Source: Diplosphaera chodatii (taxonomy: Eukaryota > Chlorophyta > Trebouxiophyceae > Prasiolales > Stichococcaceae). From it: a stretch of 64,000 nucleotides of DNA. Location: positions 1,017,001-1,081,000 of the forward strand of contig JAALGY010000037.1 in the NCBI GenBank assembly GCA_032358165.1. The letters are read 5' to 3'. Below, piece by piece: positions 11,992-22,671 of the stretch (position 1 is the first letter of the stretch; every line of letters starts with the position of its first letter). The notes below the pieces were generated by a model. The model did no database searches and was not told where the DNA came from. It saw only the letters and a list, made by a program, of their open reading frames with translations. The translations under genes were made by a program, and so were the position numbers.

Positions 11992-14900
11992 TCAGCTCCA
12001 GGAAAACTTGTCGGGGTCTGGGTGCAGTGCGATGTCTGGCAAGTCCAGCGGCGCCCCCTCGCAGCTGCGGTTGTTGACCCTAAACATCTCCCACTCCTGC
12101 ATCGGCATTCATGCTTGCCTAAAATGCGGTGAGCCGCCTGCCGCAGGCGTGCGCACCTGTGCAGCTCTGTGCATTACCTCGTACAGTGCTGGGGTTGTGC
12201 GTTGTCGAGCTCACCTTCATGCCTGCGGCGTCCAGCGCTGCAGTCAGCCGCTCGCTGTGCTCCTGTTACACAACCCAGCGTTCAATATTGATACCCTACT
12301 TGCAGCCAGAAGTGGGACACACATACGCATAACTGTGTCAGCAGCTGGACCGCGGGGCAGACCACATGCAACAGCCACTGCATATGAATGTACCTGGGAG
12401 GGCCAAGCGCCATCTCGGGTCACCAGCACGGCCCCGCTGTAAGACTGCCCGGCCGCTGAGGCGGCGCCCGCATAGTAGAACAGGGCCCATGCCAGGTCGT
12501 CCGTGCAATCCACGATGCGCCAAAACTGCACAGTGGCGAGTGGGGACAGATCCTCAACTGCACGTTCCCAAGAGAAGTCTGCGTTGAGCAATATTGCATG
12601 AGTGGTGCATCACACCTCTCTTGATGTCACTCCGTTATCTAGCACCGACAGGTTGAAGGTGCCAGGCTTCTGCGTGGCAAAGCAGGTCGAGTTGAGCACG
12701 TTTGAAACAATGCTCCGATGTCAGCCTCGTTCAGCTCACCTTGCAGGACATATCCATGACAAGCGAACATTGCAGGTGCGTACAGGTGGTATGGTTCATT
12801 TAAAGTGCTCAGGGCAAACTGCTCACCTGAGCGCGGCGCACGCGGTAGTGGCGTCGCCTCCAGACTTGCGTGCCGTCCAGCTTCTGCACCCGAAACACTG
12901 CAGGAGGAGGGATTGTTGGGACGATCAGAGCATTGCATGGTGCTGCTGCTTCAGGCGATGAGCTTTGTGCCGAAAGTCACACACTATGTCCCCTACAATA
13001 CATGCGACTCGCAGCCAATGGCATCGAGCTGTACGGGCAAATGCCCTACCTGGGTCATACCAGAACGCCTTGCCACGCTTCTGTGGGTAGTATATCTGGT
13101 ACTGGCAGGGAAACTTGTCGTAGGCGGTGTTTGCGCCAGCGACCACCCGCCAGCTGTACTTCTCCTTGCCCAGCCACCCCATGAAGATGCGCTCTGCCGA
13201 CTCATGCGTCAATGGCGCACCCTGTAGCAAAGGCATGTCATCTGTCAAAGATCTGTGGGGCCATGCCTAGCGCCCCTTTCGCCCTGGTCTGCACAGATTG
13301 GACGCAGCTTGCTGCGTACACTACCTGGAAGCTGGTCATTGGCTGCACGTCTGGCAGCTTGGGCGCCTCAGCGCTCATCCCTAGGCAATTATTTTTCTGT
13401 GCACATGGAAATAGCACACTATGTACCATGGCTGGTGGTACCAGGCAGGACTGCAACCCGGCAAGCCTGCAGCCACTTGCATGCCGCCAAGGCCATAGCT
13501 TTATGCATGGTGCAAAGCAACCAATGTTAGTGCATGATCACCACCCACCTCAAGGATGCAGAGGCTGAAGTCTTCCAGCAGCTGGCTCTCGTATGTCACG
13601 ATGCATTGGTACGAGCACACCTGTACGACGAGGAGACGAACAACTGTCAATAAGACCGCAAACAGCAGGGAGCCTACTAGCTGCCAGTGCCGCGGACTGC
13701 AGCATCAGGGCATGTGGCATACAAGTGAAAAATTTTGTGTAAATTGAGATTTATCACCTGGTCAGTGGGGTCGCAGGCTTGCAGGCAGTCCAGCGCGGCC
13801 TTGCAGTCGGGGTCGTTGACGCACGCAAAGATCTGCGGCCCGCACTTCTGCACCATGCGGAAGATGGTCGCCGGGTCCTGTAGGCCGTTGTCACACACAG
13901 CTGTGGGCAGTCTGAGCTTTGGTTTGGTCATGGGAGAAGAGGGCTGGCACAGCAGCACGCTTCGCAGACGCTACGGTACGCAGTCAGCATGTGGTGATGC
14001 GCCGCACCTGTGCTCGCATGCTCTGCAGCATCGGCACCTCCGCAAAGTAGGCGTTGATGAGCGTCAGGAACCTGCAGGAAGAGTCAACAACACCCTTGAG
14101 GCGGGCCTGAAAGACTGTCCAACCGAACCGTTGAGCAGCACCTGTGATGGCTTTGCACAGTGACAGCTGGTGTAGCTGTAGTGCGCATGGTAAGTGCACA
14201 GTCGATGCAGGTCATTTCTCGGGGTAGCACATCGACATCCACTGCTGTAAGTAGCGCTAGGTGACATGCCATGCAACTGCAGAGTGGTTGGACAGGAGCT
14301 CACAAGTACAGCAGGTCGTCGCTGGTGGCGCGGCGCCAGAAGGTGCGCACAGCCGCTGCTGTAGCCGCCGCCTTGCGCGTGGCCCCAAAAGGCAGGGCCT
14401 CGAGCAGCTGCTGTGTCCGTGGCGGTTGCGCCAACCGGTACCCCTGCGCTTTCATCAAGGTGAAACATCCTGGTTGATGCATGCGTATCTGCAAAGAGCT
14501 CAGCCTTGTGTCAGCCTAGCTGCAGGTCCCGCGCCTTGCACACACATCTCTTTGCGCAAGCTACAACGGGTCTTGCACCGGGACATGACAATAGCAGCTG
14601 CACTTCTGGCTGACGCTGCAAATTGCGCCTCTCAACCTTCAGATGCCAGCCCATATTGCTTTGCGACCTATCAGCGCAACTGGCTGCTGCTGCTGCGGGG
14701 CGGGACGGCCTCATGCCAGGCAATATGGCACCATTGGCGATGTGATACGCTCAGAAGGAGGCTGCCCAGCACACCTGTAGCCGGTTGGCAGCCTCCAGAC
14801 TGGCGTCGCCGTCAAAGGACAGCTGCAGGGCGTCTGGCGCTGCCGTGCCACTGAGCTTTGCAACTGCGTCCTGCTGCTGTATCCCCACGCAGAAGAGGAT

Positions 14901-15651
14901 GTCCGCCTTTGCAGCAGACGCCTGCACTGCGGGGTCTGCCAGTAGCTGACTCTCGGTGCGGACCTGCATCAGAGGTGGGAGACTTAAACGTGGTGTACTG
15001 TGTTGACCTCACTGTGATGTCCAAAGGTTATAGCACTGGCTCGGTGCAGTACTACTGTGCTGCTCGCAGAAAGACGCTGTAACAAAGCAGAACTCAGACT
15101 GCATAACAGCAGCGCACCTGCATGCGGAAGGCAGGGTCAACCCAGCCAAGGCGGTCACAGATGTGGGTCATAACCTCCTGCCAAGGCGGCCCCAGGGGGC
15201 TGTCACCGCCATCAGGCACGACCGTCAGGATCCCAACTTGTCTGCCTGTGAACAGGTATAACCATGTATTTACAGCTGGACAGGTTGTCCAAGGTGGCGG
15301 CAGTGGTACATGGCCGTCTAGCGCTGAGGCACCTGGCTGCAAGGGCGGGGCAGAGCCATTGCCGGTGGCTGCCTCAGCCACCGCCGCTGCATCGGGCGCA
15401 ACCGCCAGTGCGCTCGAGGCCTTTGCGGCACCGCTGCTGCCTGCCGTCGGCTCGGCTGGTTGCTGCCCGCTGCTGGCGCTGCACGCGGTTCTGTGTCGGT
15501 GCCGAGCAGCGCAGCGGCAGCCATAAGCAAGCGACTGAACTGGCTGCCAGCCTTGACGTGTCGGCAGCAAGCTGATGATTGGGCGCGATGCACGACATTC
15601 GGTGAAGGAGCAGCTGGCAGCACCGCCAAGGTGGCGCATGGCTGAGTGCAT
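11992..15651 (-). CDS. VDR: Violaxanthin de-epoxidase-related protein (VDR), plastid
   Basis: VDR proteins are plastid relatives of violaxanthin de-epoxidase with a cysteine-rich segment and a lipocalin domain; their own reaction is not established. Minus-strand exons give a transit-like N-terminus from the ATG at 15649-15651 (MHSAMRHLGGAASCSF). A VDR-specific N-terminal region follows (FTGRQVGILTVVPDGG, QEVMTHICDRLGWVDPAF, LPFGATRKAAATAAAVRTFW). The cysteine segment reads FRMVQKCGPQIFACVNDPDC, then AALDCLQACDPTDQV, then CSYQCIVTYESQLLEDFSLC. The lipocalin part has AERIFMGWLGKEKYSWRVVA, KFPCQYQIYYPQKRGKAFWY, LDGTQVWRRRHYRVRR, TVQFWRIVDCTDDLAWALFY and GQSYSGAVLVTRDGAWP. The last exon reads EWEMFRVNNRSCEGAPLDLP and stops at 11992. 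The order and text match plant VDR along the whole length. About ten exons. Confidence 0.9.
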
Positions 15652-16462
15652 GGCTTTCTCAGCAACTCGTGTCACCTGCGCGAAAGACTACCTGGCTTTG
15701 GAGGTTGTCCGATGAGGCGAGCTCTCTGCAAAGATGCAGATGTAGCAAGCAGTGCTGCTACCACGACTGCATGGCTTGCGCAAACGGTGGCGCATGCGAC
15801 ATGCAACAGGATGCTCGAGGTCTTTTCAAGTAGGTTGCACAACATGAGATTGTGCAGGAGTATCCCACCTACTGTCATCCGTGAGTCGTGCAGTTAGCGA
15901 TCGCGATGCAGCGATCATCAATGTGCAGAGCCACGTAGCCAAATGCAAGCGTGCAACAAACAGCACGCAGCATCAACTGCTTCAGGGATGCACAAGAAAT
16001 TCAGCAGTCTACGGAAGGCAAGGAACAGCGATACAGTAGGCGCGTCACAATTTGATGCTGCGTAGCTCTTTTGCATGCCAACGTGTGCTGAATCCGACAT
16101 CTCCTCAGCCAAGAACAGGTAAATATCTTGGGGCACTTTGTCAACTCATTGAAATTTGGGGACAATACATGACGACATCACACTGCATACGGTGGCCATA
16201 GGCTGTCTATCTGGGTGGTGTCTCTTCAGTTCTGCAGTGTACACCTACATGCTGAAGTGCATCATCTGCGTCACACACATAGCCTCTAGATCATCAGTGG
16301 TACCGCTGCACGCTGGCGCGCATGGCTGAGCATGTTCTGCATGTACTGAGGTTCGCAGATGAATAGTTCAGTGCAGCAGCACTGGGTGGGCATGTGAGGC
16401 GCCACTTGGTCTACAACAAACCACCGCACTCCTGCCCACACCAAATCAAGCAAACCACAGAA
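15652..16462. other. Promoter side of VDR and 3' side of the next minus-strand gene
   Basis: About 800 bases with only short frames. I see no coding or RNA gene. The VDR promoter must lie toward the left end. Confidence 0.4.
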
Positions 16463-19083
16463 TCATTCCTCGGAGTCCGGGTCTTCTGGGAAGGTCGAGG
16501 GCTCTGACGCCAGCTCCTCCACCCTGCCGGCATCGACCTGCAGACGGCAGCGCCCACCGCTCACGAGGCGTCTGCCAGCCTCATGCCCTTTCAGGCTGTT
16601 GACAGTGACCTTTACCAAGTGCCTGTGCATCAGCTCGATTCACAGGCAGCACCGCAGGCTGAGCAGTAGACGGCCTGTCCCATAGCCCGCACCAGCAGGG
16701 CCCCTTGAGGCTGGCCCGGCAGGCTGGTATCATAGCGAGTGCACTTGTGCTCACCTCGTACAGCGACACGATGCGCAGCTGCGCGGCATCGTCCTCGGTG
16801 GCGCCGAACACGTCTGCCACCAGAGACCGGCGCGCCTCGGCATCGACGCCCGGCAGCAGCTCCTCCGACTCTGCCAGGTACAGCAGCTTGGAGAACAGCG
16901 CGCGGCAGGTCGCCTTCCGCTCGACGCCCGTCTGCAGCATAGGTAGGTAGATGATGTGACCACTTGCACAAGTGCCTGCTGCCCGCGATCGGTAGGATGC
17001 GCAGGCGGAATGTGTGCTGAGCAGCCATGCAGGAATCCACTGCACAGCCTGCTATCAGACAATTGAGGCAAGCAGCGCACCTTGGTCATGCCCTCGGTGT
17101 CCAGCATGACGTTGCCGTACTCCTTGTAGATGCGCTGTGCGCGCTCCTGGAGTGCTTCTTGCACCTGCCGCAGTTAAAGTGACTCAACTTAGGAGCTCAG
17201 GGTGGAAGTCAAATCTCCCACGAGGAGATCAGCTTCATTGCCAATGCCTGCCCATCAGTACACTCTGTTGGTGCGACGTCGGACGGTGACAGCCCTACTG
17301 TGGAGCTCGTCAGTCATGTGTGCACACCATGTCTTGCAGCTCTTGAAAGCATGACATCCACACCTCGTCGTCTGAGAGGCCCAGGGCTGACTTCAGTTGC
17401 TGCATATCAGCAACTGCGTCGTTATCAAAGCTGCGCTCCCGCAGCAGGTACCAGAGATACTTGCGGAAGATCTCGGTGCCAGAGAAGCGGGTCTTCATCT
17501 TCAGCCCTCGCGCCTCACCTGATGGTGAGACAAACAACCTGATGTGCTGACGACAGGCAGCAGCATGAGTGATGTTCTCTGGCATTGGCTTCCATTGCTT
17601 TGGCGCTGTGAATGGAGGATCCTGACTAGTTGCATGTGTACCTGATACACAATGACTCAAGGTGGCTATCTGTGATGACAAGCTCGCCTTTGCCAAAACT
17701 TGCGCGATCTTGTGGGAAGTAGCGATTGAGCGTCTCCACTACGACCTTGTTTTTGTTGATGCTCCGGATGCGCTTGGCCTTGGGGCTGCGCATCTTCAGC
17801 GCGCCCCGTACCTGCACAGCATGCCCGCTGTGGCATAGTGGCGGCGTGTATCATCGTGAAACGATTGGTTGTGAATGCACAAATGGCACTGAAGTGTGCA
17901 TGCCCATCTTGCTGGTGTGGACACCATGGTCAGCAGGAAAGGTTACTTTCAAAGCCACAATGTTGTCAACGACCCTTGCAACCAGGACCCTGCACTCACC
18001 ACAGCGATGACGAAGCTTAGGCCCAGGAAGCCAGCGACGCCGATGGCAGCAAACCGCCCGGGGGCGCCACCTGGCACCCTGTCCAGCAGGCTCCTGCTGC
18101 CTGGCAGCGGCGCCGCCGGCTGCTCTGCGACTGCTGTGGCCTGTGGAACAGCAATGGCCCGTGAGCATTCTATATGCCAAACAGCATGCACACATAGCTC
18201 CTCTTCTAGAGTGTCGTTCACGGTGACGGGCCAGTGGTAGCCGCTGTACGAGCCGCTGTACTCGTAGGACAACTGCCACTGTGCACCCCTTTTCTTCCGT
18301 GGGAGAAAGCCAGACATGCTGCCCACTGCCAGGCACACCGTCATGCATTTGCATCGGCTGACGGCTGACAAGGATGCTCTGTGGTGTTTGGGATAACAAG
18401 CGCACCTGGGGCGATGAGCTGAAGGCGCCAGCGCTGGCCTCATCGCCAGCCTCCACCGTCACGCCCGTCTCCTGACCGAAGACCTCCTCCGCTTGCGTCT
18501 CGGCGCTGTCCTTGTGCGGTCCTGTGGCAGACAGGGCGCAATCACGTAGCTGCTGTCTGCTCTACCAAGAATACAGAATCGCAGCACCCGGCTATGCAAC
18601 CTGCACCCTGGCAGCAGGCACGTGCCAGGTTCAATCATCAATGCCCATTATCCGACAGGCTGATATGCAGCCATTACGGCAGTCGTCAGCTGTTGCCAGC
18701 AGTGTGTGCAGCCACTGTCCCGCGCAGGGCATGACAGCCCTGGTGCTGGAACGTCCGGCCAGGAGGATCCCAGCTCACCTGGCAAAGTGTCCCGCAGCGG
18801 ATGACTCTCTGGACCCGCATCGGCGAGGCCAGCGTCTGGTGCCAGGGCTGCGCCGGCAGCTGCTTCTGCGGCATTTGTCTGGCCATCGCTGGCGGCGGCG
18901 CAGACTGTGACACTCCTCCATCTGCACTTGCTGCGCTGTGAACAGCAGGTTTGCTGCTCGCGCCATTGCCGCTGAATTGTTCCTGCTGCGGGGCTGCTGC
19001 GGGCACCTGAGGCACCACCATGCACATCGTGGTCTGCTCACGAGCGCCGGTTGGAAAAGGGTGCGATAATGCAGTGCTTGCAT
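16463..19083 (-). CDS. Unrecognised plastid-targeted membrane protein
   Basis: I cannot name the family. The N-terminal exon region (19010-18780) reads RWRSVTVCAAASDGQTNAAE, a classic transit-peptide cleavage context, then an acidic, alanine-rich linker ending AETQAEEVFGQETGV. The exon near 18280-18200 carries WQLSYEYSGSYSGYHWPVTV. One membrane helix follows (FAAIGVAGFLGLSFVIAVV). Then a charged soluble region: KRIRSINKNKVVVETLNRYF, FGKGELVITDSHLESL, KMKTRFSGTEIFRKYLWYLL, ERAQRIYKEYGNVMLDTEGM, and ATCRALFSKLLYLAESEELL. The acidic tail EPSTFPEDPDSEE ends at 16463. Clear splice phases and regular motifs make it a real gene. The first exon is uncertain: an ATG at 19081-19083 (MQALHYRTLFQPAL) is the best candidate. 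Confidence 0.7.
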
Positions 19084-20082
19084 CGTGTACCACGGCTGTC
19101 CCACCTGACAACCGTGTGATGATCTGTGAGCTTGCGCATGGACGATGCAGGGTAGGGCCTGCGCATGAGCACAAATATGCTATCTCACTGCACTTATTGG
19201 TGACGTGCCATCTTGAAGCTGCTCGTGCACGCGGTGCCAACCCTCTGCTGGGAATGTGTACAGCAGCATGCCAATCTACCTGTGCGCAGATGGAGCGGCA
19301 GCGACAACCCCATGTTTGTCACAGGTGCCGCCTTCTGGCGCGGTTTCAGTATGTGACCCCCTTCTACACGATTACGGGCTGGATCCGGACGCTGCTACAC
19401 CAAGGTGCAAAGCACCTATTCGACGGCTGTGCACGAACGCTGTGCTTGCGAATCCACTCAGCCGACCCTCCGTCCCCACTGTAGCCGGGGATGAGGCTAG
19501 ACTCGCTCTCAAACGAATCAATCGTCTGAACACAGGGCTGTCCGGCTATAATGCGACCTCAGGCATGATGCGAGTCCGCCAGTCCGGGACAGCAAATTGT
19601 ATGCATCTTCTGTCTGATCTGACACAGGGCGGTCCCTCCAGGCGCTCAAGGAACGAAGGAACGGGACCTTCCGACCTTGGTAGCCTGTAACCCCTCCCCT
19701 GCATGCTGCGCGTTGCGTACCGGACTTCGGCGCACTCCAATGTGCCGGACCTTTGCGCACTGCACTCCAATACTCGGACCTGCTGCGCTGCACTGCGCGT
19801 GTAGCAAATGCACGCAGCAGCGGTGATGCTCGATTCCACCGGATTATTTTACAGCAGTCATGAATTGGCAACCAATGCTTCGACGTTCAGTCTTCTCAAT
19901 GGCAAGCATCTGCACAATTGCCAAGTCGAGCATGCGTGCGCTGCATTGCGCATTGAGATGGTACGACCCCACTGCAGGAGTGCTGCGGAGCCGCTGATGG
20001 CGCTGCAACCCCGCAGCCAACCAACCAGTCAATGACACGATAGCATGGCGCCCGCCTGCACCTCCTACCCAAGCAAGGTGAT
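19084..20082. other. 1-kb intergenic region between two minus-strand genes
   Basis: It holds the 5' side of the unrecognised plastid gene and the 3' side of psaD. A TGTAA on the minus strand (19849-19853), about 230 bases after the psaD stop, is a candidate poly(A) signal. A 140-codon plus-strand frame ending at 19690 lacks family likeness. Confidence 0.4.
19723..19800 (+). repeat. Degenerate tandem repeat, about 28-bp unit, three copies
   Basis: Three successive units each start CGGACYT and contain GCGCACT or GCGCTG followed by CACTCCAAT or a relative. The copies are imperfect. The block lies in the psaD 3' intergenic region and codes for nothing recognisable. Confidence 0.45.
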
Positions 20083-21638
20083 CTACTTGTCGTACGTACC
20101 CTGCAGATGGACACAACAAACGTCAGACATGTGTCATCATGGCAAACAGAGCGAGATGACGAAGACACACTCATGCATCAGCACAGCCAGGAATGCTTCA
20201 CGCCTCAAGAGAACTCACCAACTTGCCGCTGAACTTGATCTGCACGGGGTTCAGGTTCTCGCCAATGCGGCCCTTGTTGGCGTTGACTGCATTGCGGCCG
20301 GCGTTCACCTTCTCGGGGTAGACGCCGTCCTTGGGGTGCAGGTACTGCACCTGCAGGGCCGCAGATGACAGGGTTGTGACATCGGCATCAGCACCCCCTA
20401 ACAGCATGCAGAGCTGTTACGTGTAGCATACCCAGCAGCCCCCGCAGCTACACAGCACCAAACCCTGTGATGCTGGTGGGTGCTTTGGCTCAGCCAAACA
20501 TCAGAGAAGTATTCAGGCTCCCACCTCGCCATTGGGGAACACCCTGTAGAACTGGCCGTTGAGCTTGAACTTGGTGCGTAGCTGCGTCAGCAGCGCCAGG
20601 CACTGCTCCTTACGGGCAAGCTTCAGCAGGTTCGGGCCCTGCGAGGCGCAAAGACAGGAAGATTACCTTTTTGCCTGCTGCCATATGCCAAGGGGACCCG
20701 GACGCTGGAGGCAACTGTGCAGTCAAATCGTGCTTGCAAACCTACTATGCAGTCGACGACCACTGCATAGCCCGCTGTCCCGTCACTAGGCACCGTATAT
20801 CTAACGTGAGGAACTGACCTGGCGCATGATGGCGGCGCCGCCAGTCGGCAGCTCGAAGACCACCTCCTTCTTCGCCTCCCACGTGATGCAGTAGAACTCC
20901 TCCTCCTGCAACGACCGGCAACATATGCTTGCATCAGCCGACTCAACGCACGCACTGATGCAGATGCTCAATGTCGCCTGTGGCAGTTCTGCTTCGAGTT
21001 ACGGGCTCTGTTGCCGAGAATAGGCTGCCCCATCGAGTGAAAGCAGGCGAAAGGCAAAATCGCCAGCGCCCGTCAGCTACCCTCAGCTGCAGGTGTGAGG
21101 TGCACTGGGACGCGCATGCAGCAGCCTTGGGCTCACCCGCAGCGGCTGTTATAGGCATGCAGCACAATGCGAGGGCGCGGGCCAAGAGGCCCTGGCAAGC
21201 AACGCCTGTAGACGTGCTGGTATCGAGAGCCTCACGAGGAAGTCCCCAGCAGTCAGGCCAACCAGCACCGACACCCAGCTGATCGCGTTCAAAGGCGAGT
21301 GTGGATAGCCAATGTCCATCGCGGCCGCTGTCGGCCGAGCGCTGGCTGCACGCAGACTTATGGGATGCAAGGCCCACCTGCGCCTTCCGCATCAGGCCGC
21401 CTGTGCTGCCACCGAAGATGGGGCTGGGCCATGAGGAGTCCAGCGCCGGCGGGCTGAACGGCGCTGACGCCTTCTTCTCATCCTTCTTCTCCTTATTGTC
21501 GGTCGTGGTGTCTGCCCGCACGACCTGGCGCGCTGGCCGCAGCGCTGCGCGCTGGGCAGGCTGCCGGAGGGATGTGCCTGCCAGGCTGCTGCGCTGGGTC
21601 TGGGCCAGCATCTGGGAGCCGGCGAGCATGGTCGCCAT
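20083..21638 (-). CDS. psaD: Photosystem I reaction-centre subunit II precursor
   Basis: PsaD is the stromal photosystem I subunit that docks ferredoxin. The start at 21638 opens [20 protein letters not shown], a plastid transit peptide ending near [10 protein letters not shown]. The mature part reads [20 protein letters not shown], then [80 protein letters not shown] and [17 protein letters not shown], all core PsaD text. Exons lie at about 21638-21375, 20905-20818, 20639-20525, 20350-20219 and 20100-20083. The final exon is an 18-base piece encoding GTYDK and stop, spliced in phase after FSGKL. Reading straight through the donor would instead give LVSSLEA and a stop at 20198, which fits the family end less well. 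It is divergent from the phosphate antiporter gene. Confidence 0.96.
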
Positions 21639-22671
21639 AGCTGCTGGGCTGCTGATGCAGATGCGTGGCAGGAGCTGAGGCTGGAGGAGCGCGGACACGG
21701 CGGGTGCGCTTGAGAAATCTCAGGCACTTTGATAAGATAAAGTGGTTGAGCATGGCCTGCCTGGGGCGGGGGCGTGCTGCGGGTAGGGTGTAAGGCGGTC
21801 TTCACCCCACAGTCGCCACCTGCTCCGAGCAACGATCGTTCATTGCACCGCAGCGAGCGGCAACGCCGTCCGCACGCGACCGTCATCGTGACAAGGCGCA
21901 CGCTTGTGGCGGTTGACACCCGTCACCGGCGCGCTGCTGCCTGCGCCAACACCCTGGGGCTGGGCGAGCCAACAGGTGAGGATAAGCTGTGGTCAGTGGA
22001 GTGCCACTCTCGGCTCTGCTGCCATATGGGGATGCCAGTCGACCCACTGCGGCAACTGGCACACCGCACCATGACGGGCGGACGCCGATCAGCCTCCGGC
22101 TGTGGGTGTGGCCCGATGTGCCTGCACCAGCTTCAGAGCGACTGTCAAAAGACAGTGCAAATTCTGCGGGCGATGCGGCTGCATCAGCAGCACGACGAGC
22201 AGCAGTGAGATGGTGGTAACGTCTGAAGTGATCGAGGACGGGTGCAGGGGATAGCTGGCTTGCAGATCGTTGCTATGCTGATGACACTACCAGCAGCTGG
22301 TAGTTTGACAAAGCGTGGACCTACAGCGGTGGCCAGGATCTTCGAGCGTGTTTGATCCACTGTTCGTGTGCTATGCTACGAGCGCAGACCGCATCGAGGC
22401 ATGTGGCACCTGTTATTAAGAAGTCAAATAGCCTTGAGGCACCAGGCCGGCAGCGTGCATGCAGATAACAGTCTATAACTGCACAGAAGCGCTGCAATTG
22501 GTGCACAGTGGTCGTTGAAATGCGATTCTGCTGGCATCTTCGTTATGTTCACGGATGGGACAACACGGCCCTGCGGCGCGCTCCACTGACAGGCATGTGA
22601 CAAAGCACATTGCTGACCTGGAGTGCTGACCTTGTGCAGGCTGACTTCGGGAGCAGCGTGAGTCTGCACAG
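21639..22671. promoter_or_regulatory. Divergent promoter region of psaD and the phosphate antiporter
   Basis: About 1 kb between two start codons on opposite strands. It carries an I-box-like GATAAGATAA at 21731-21740 close to psaD. Other frames here are short and unrecognised. Confidence 0.5.
21731..21740 (+). promoter_or_regulatory. I-box-like GATA element upstream of psaD
   Basis: The sequence GATAAGATAA lies about 93 bases upstream of the psaD start codon. The I-box core GATAAG is known from light-regulated promoters of plant photosynthesis genes. Its role in this alga is inferred from position only. Confidence 0.4.

Noticed and set aside
19256..19690. 140-codon plus-strand frame in the psaD 3' region
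   Set aside because: It begins with GTG rather than ATG, competing frames exist on the other strand, and no motif or splice structure supports it.
20198..20407. psaD stop at 20198 by reading through the last donor
   Set aside because: It gives LVSSLEA, unlike other PsaD ends; splicing to the 18-base exon gives the expected TYD-type end.
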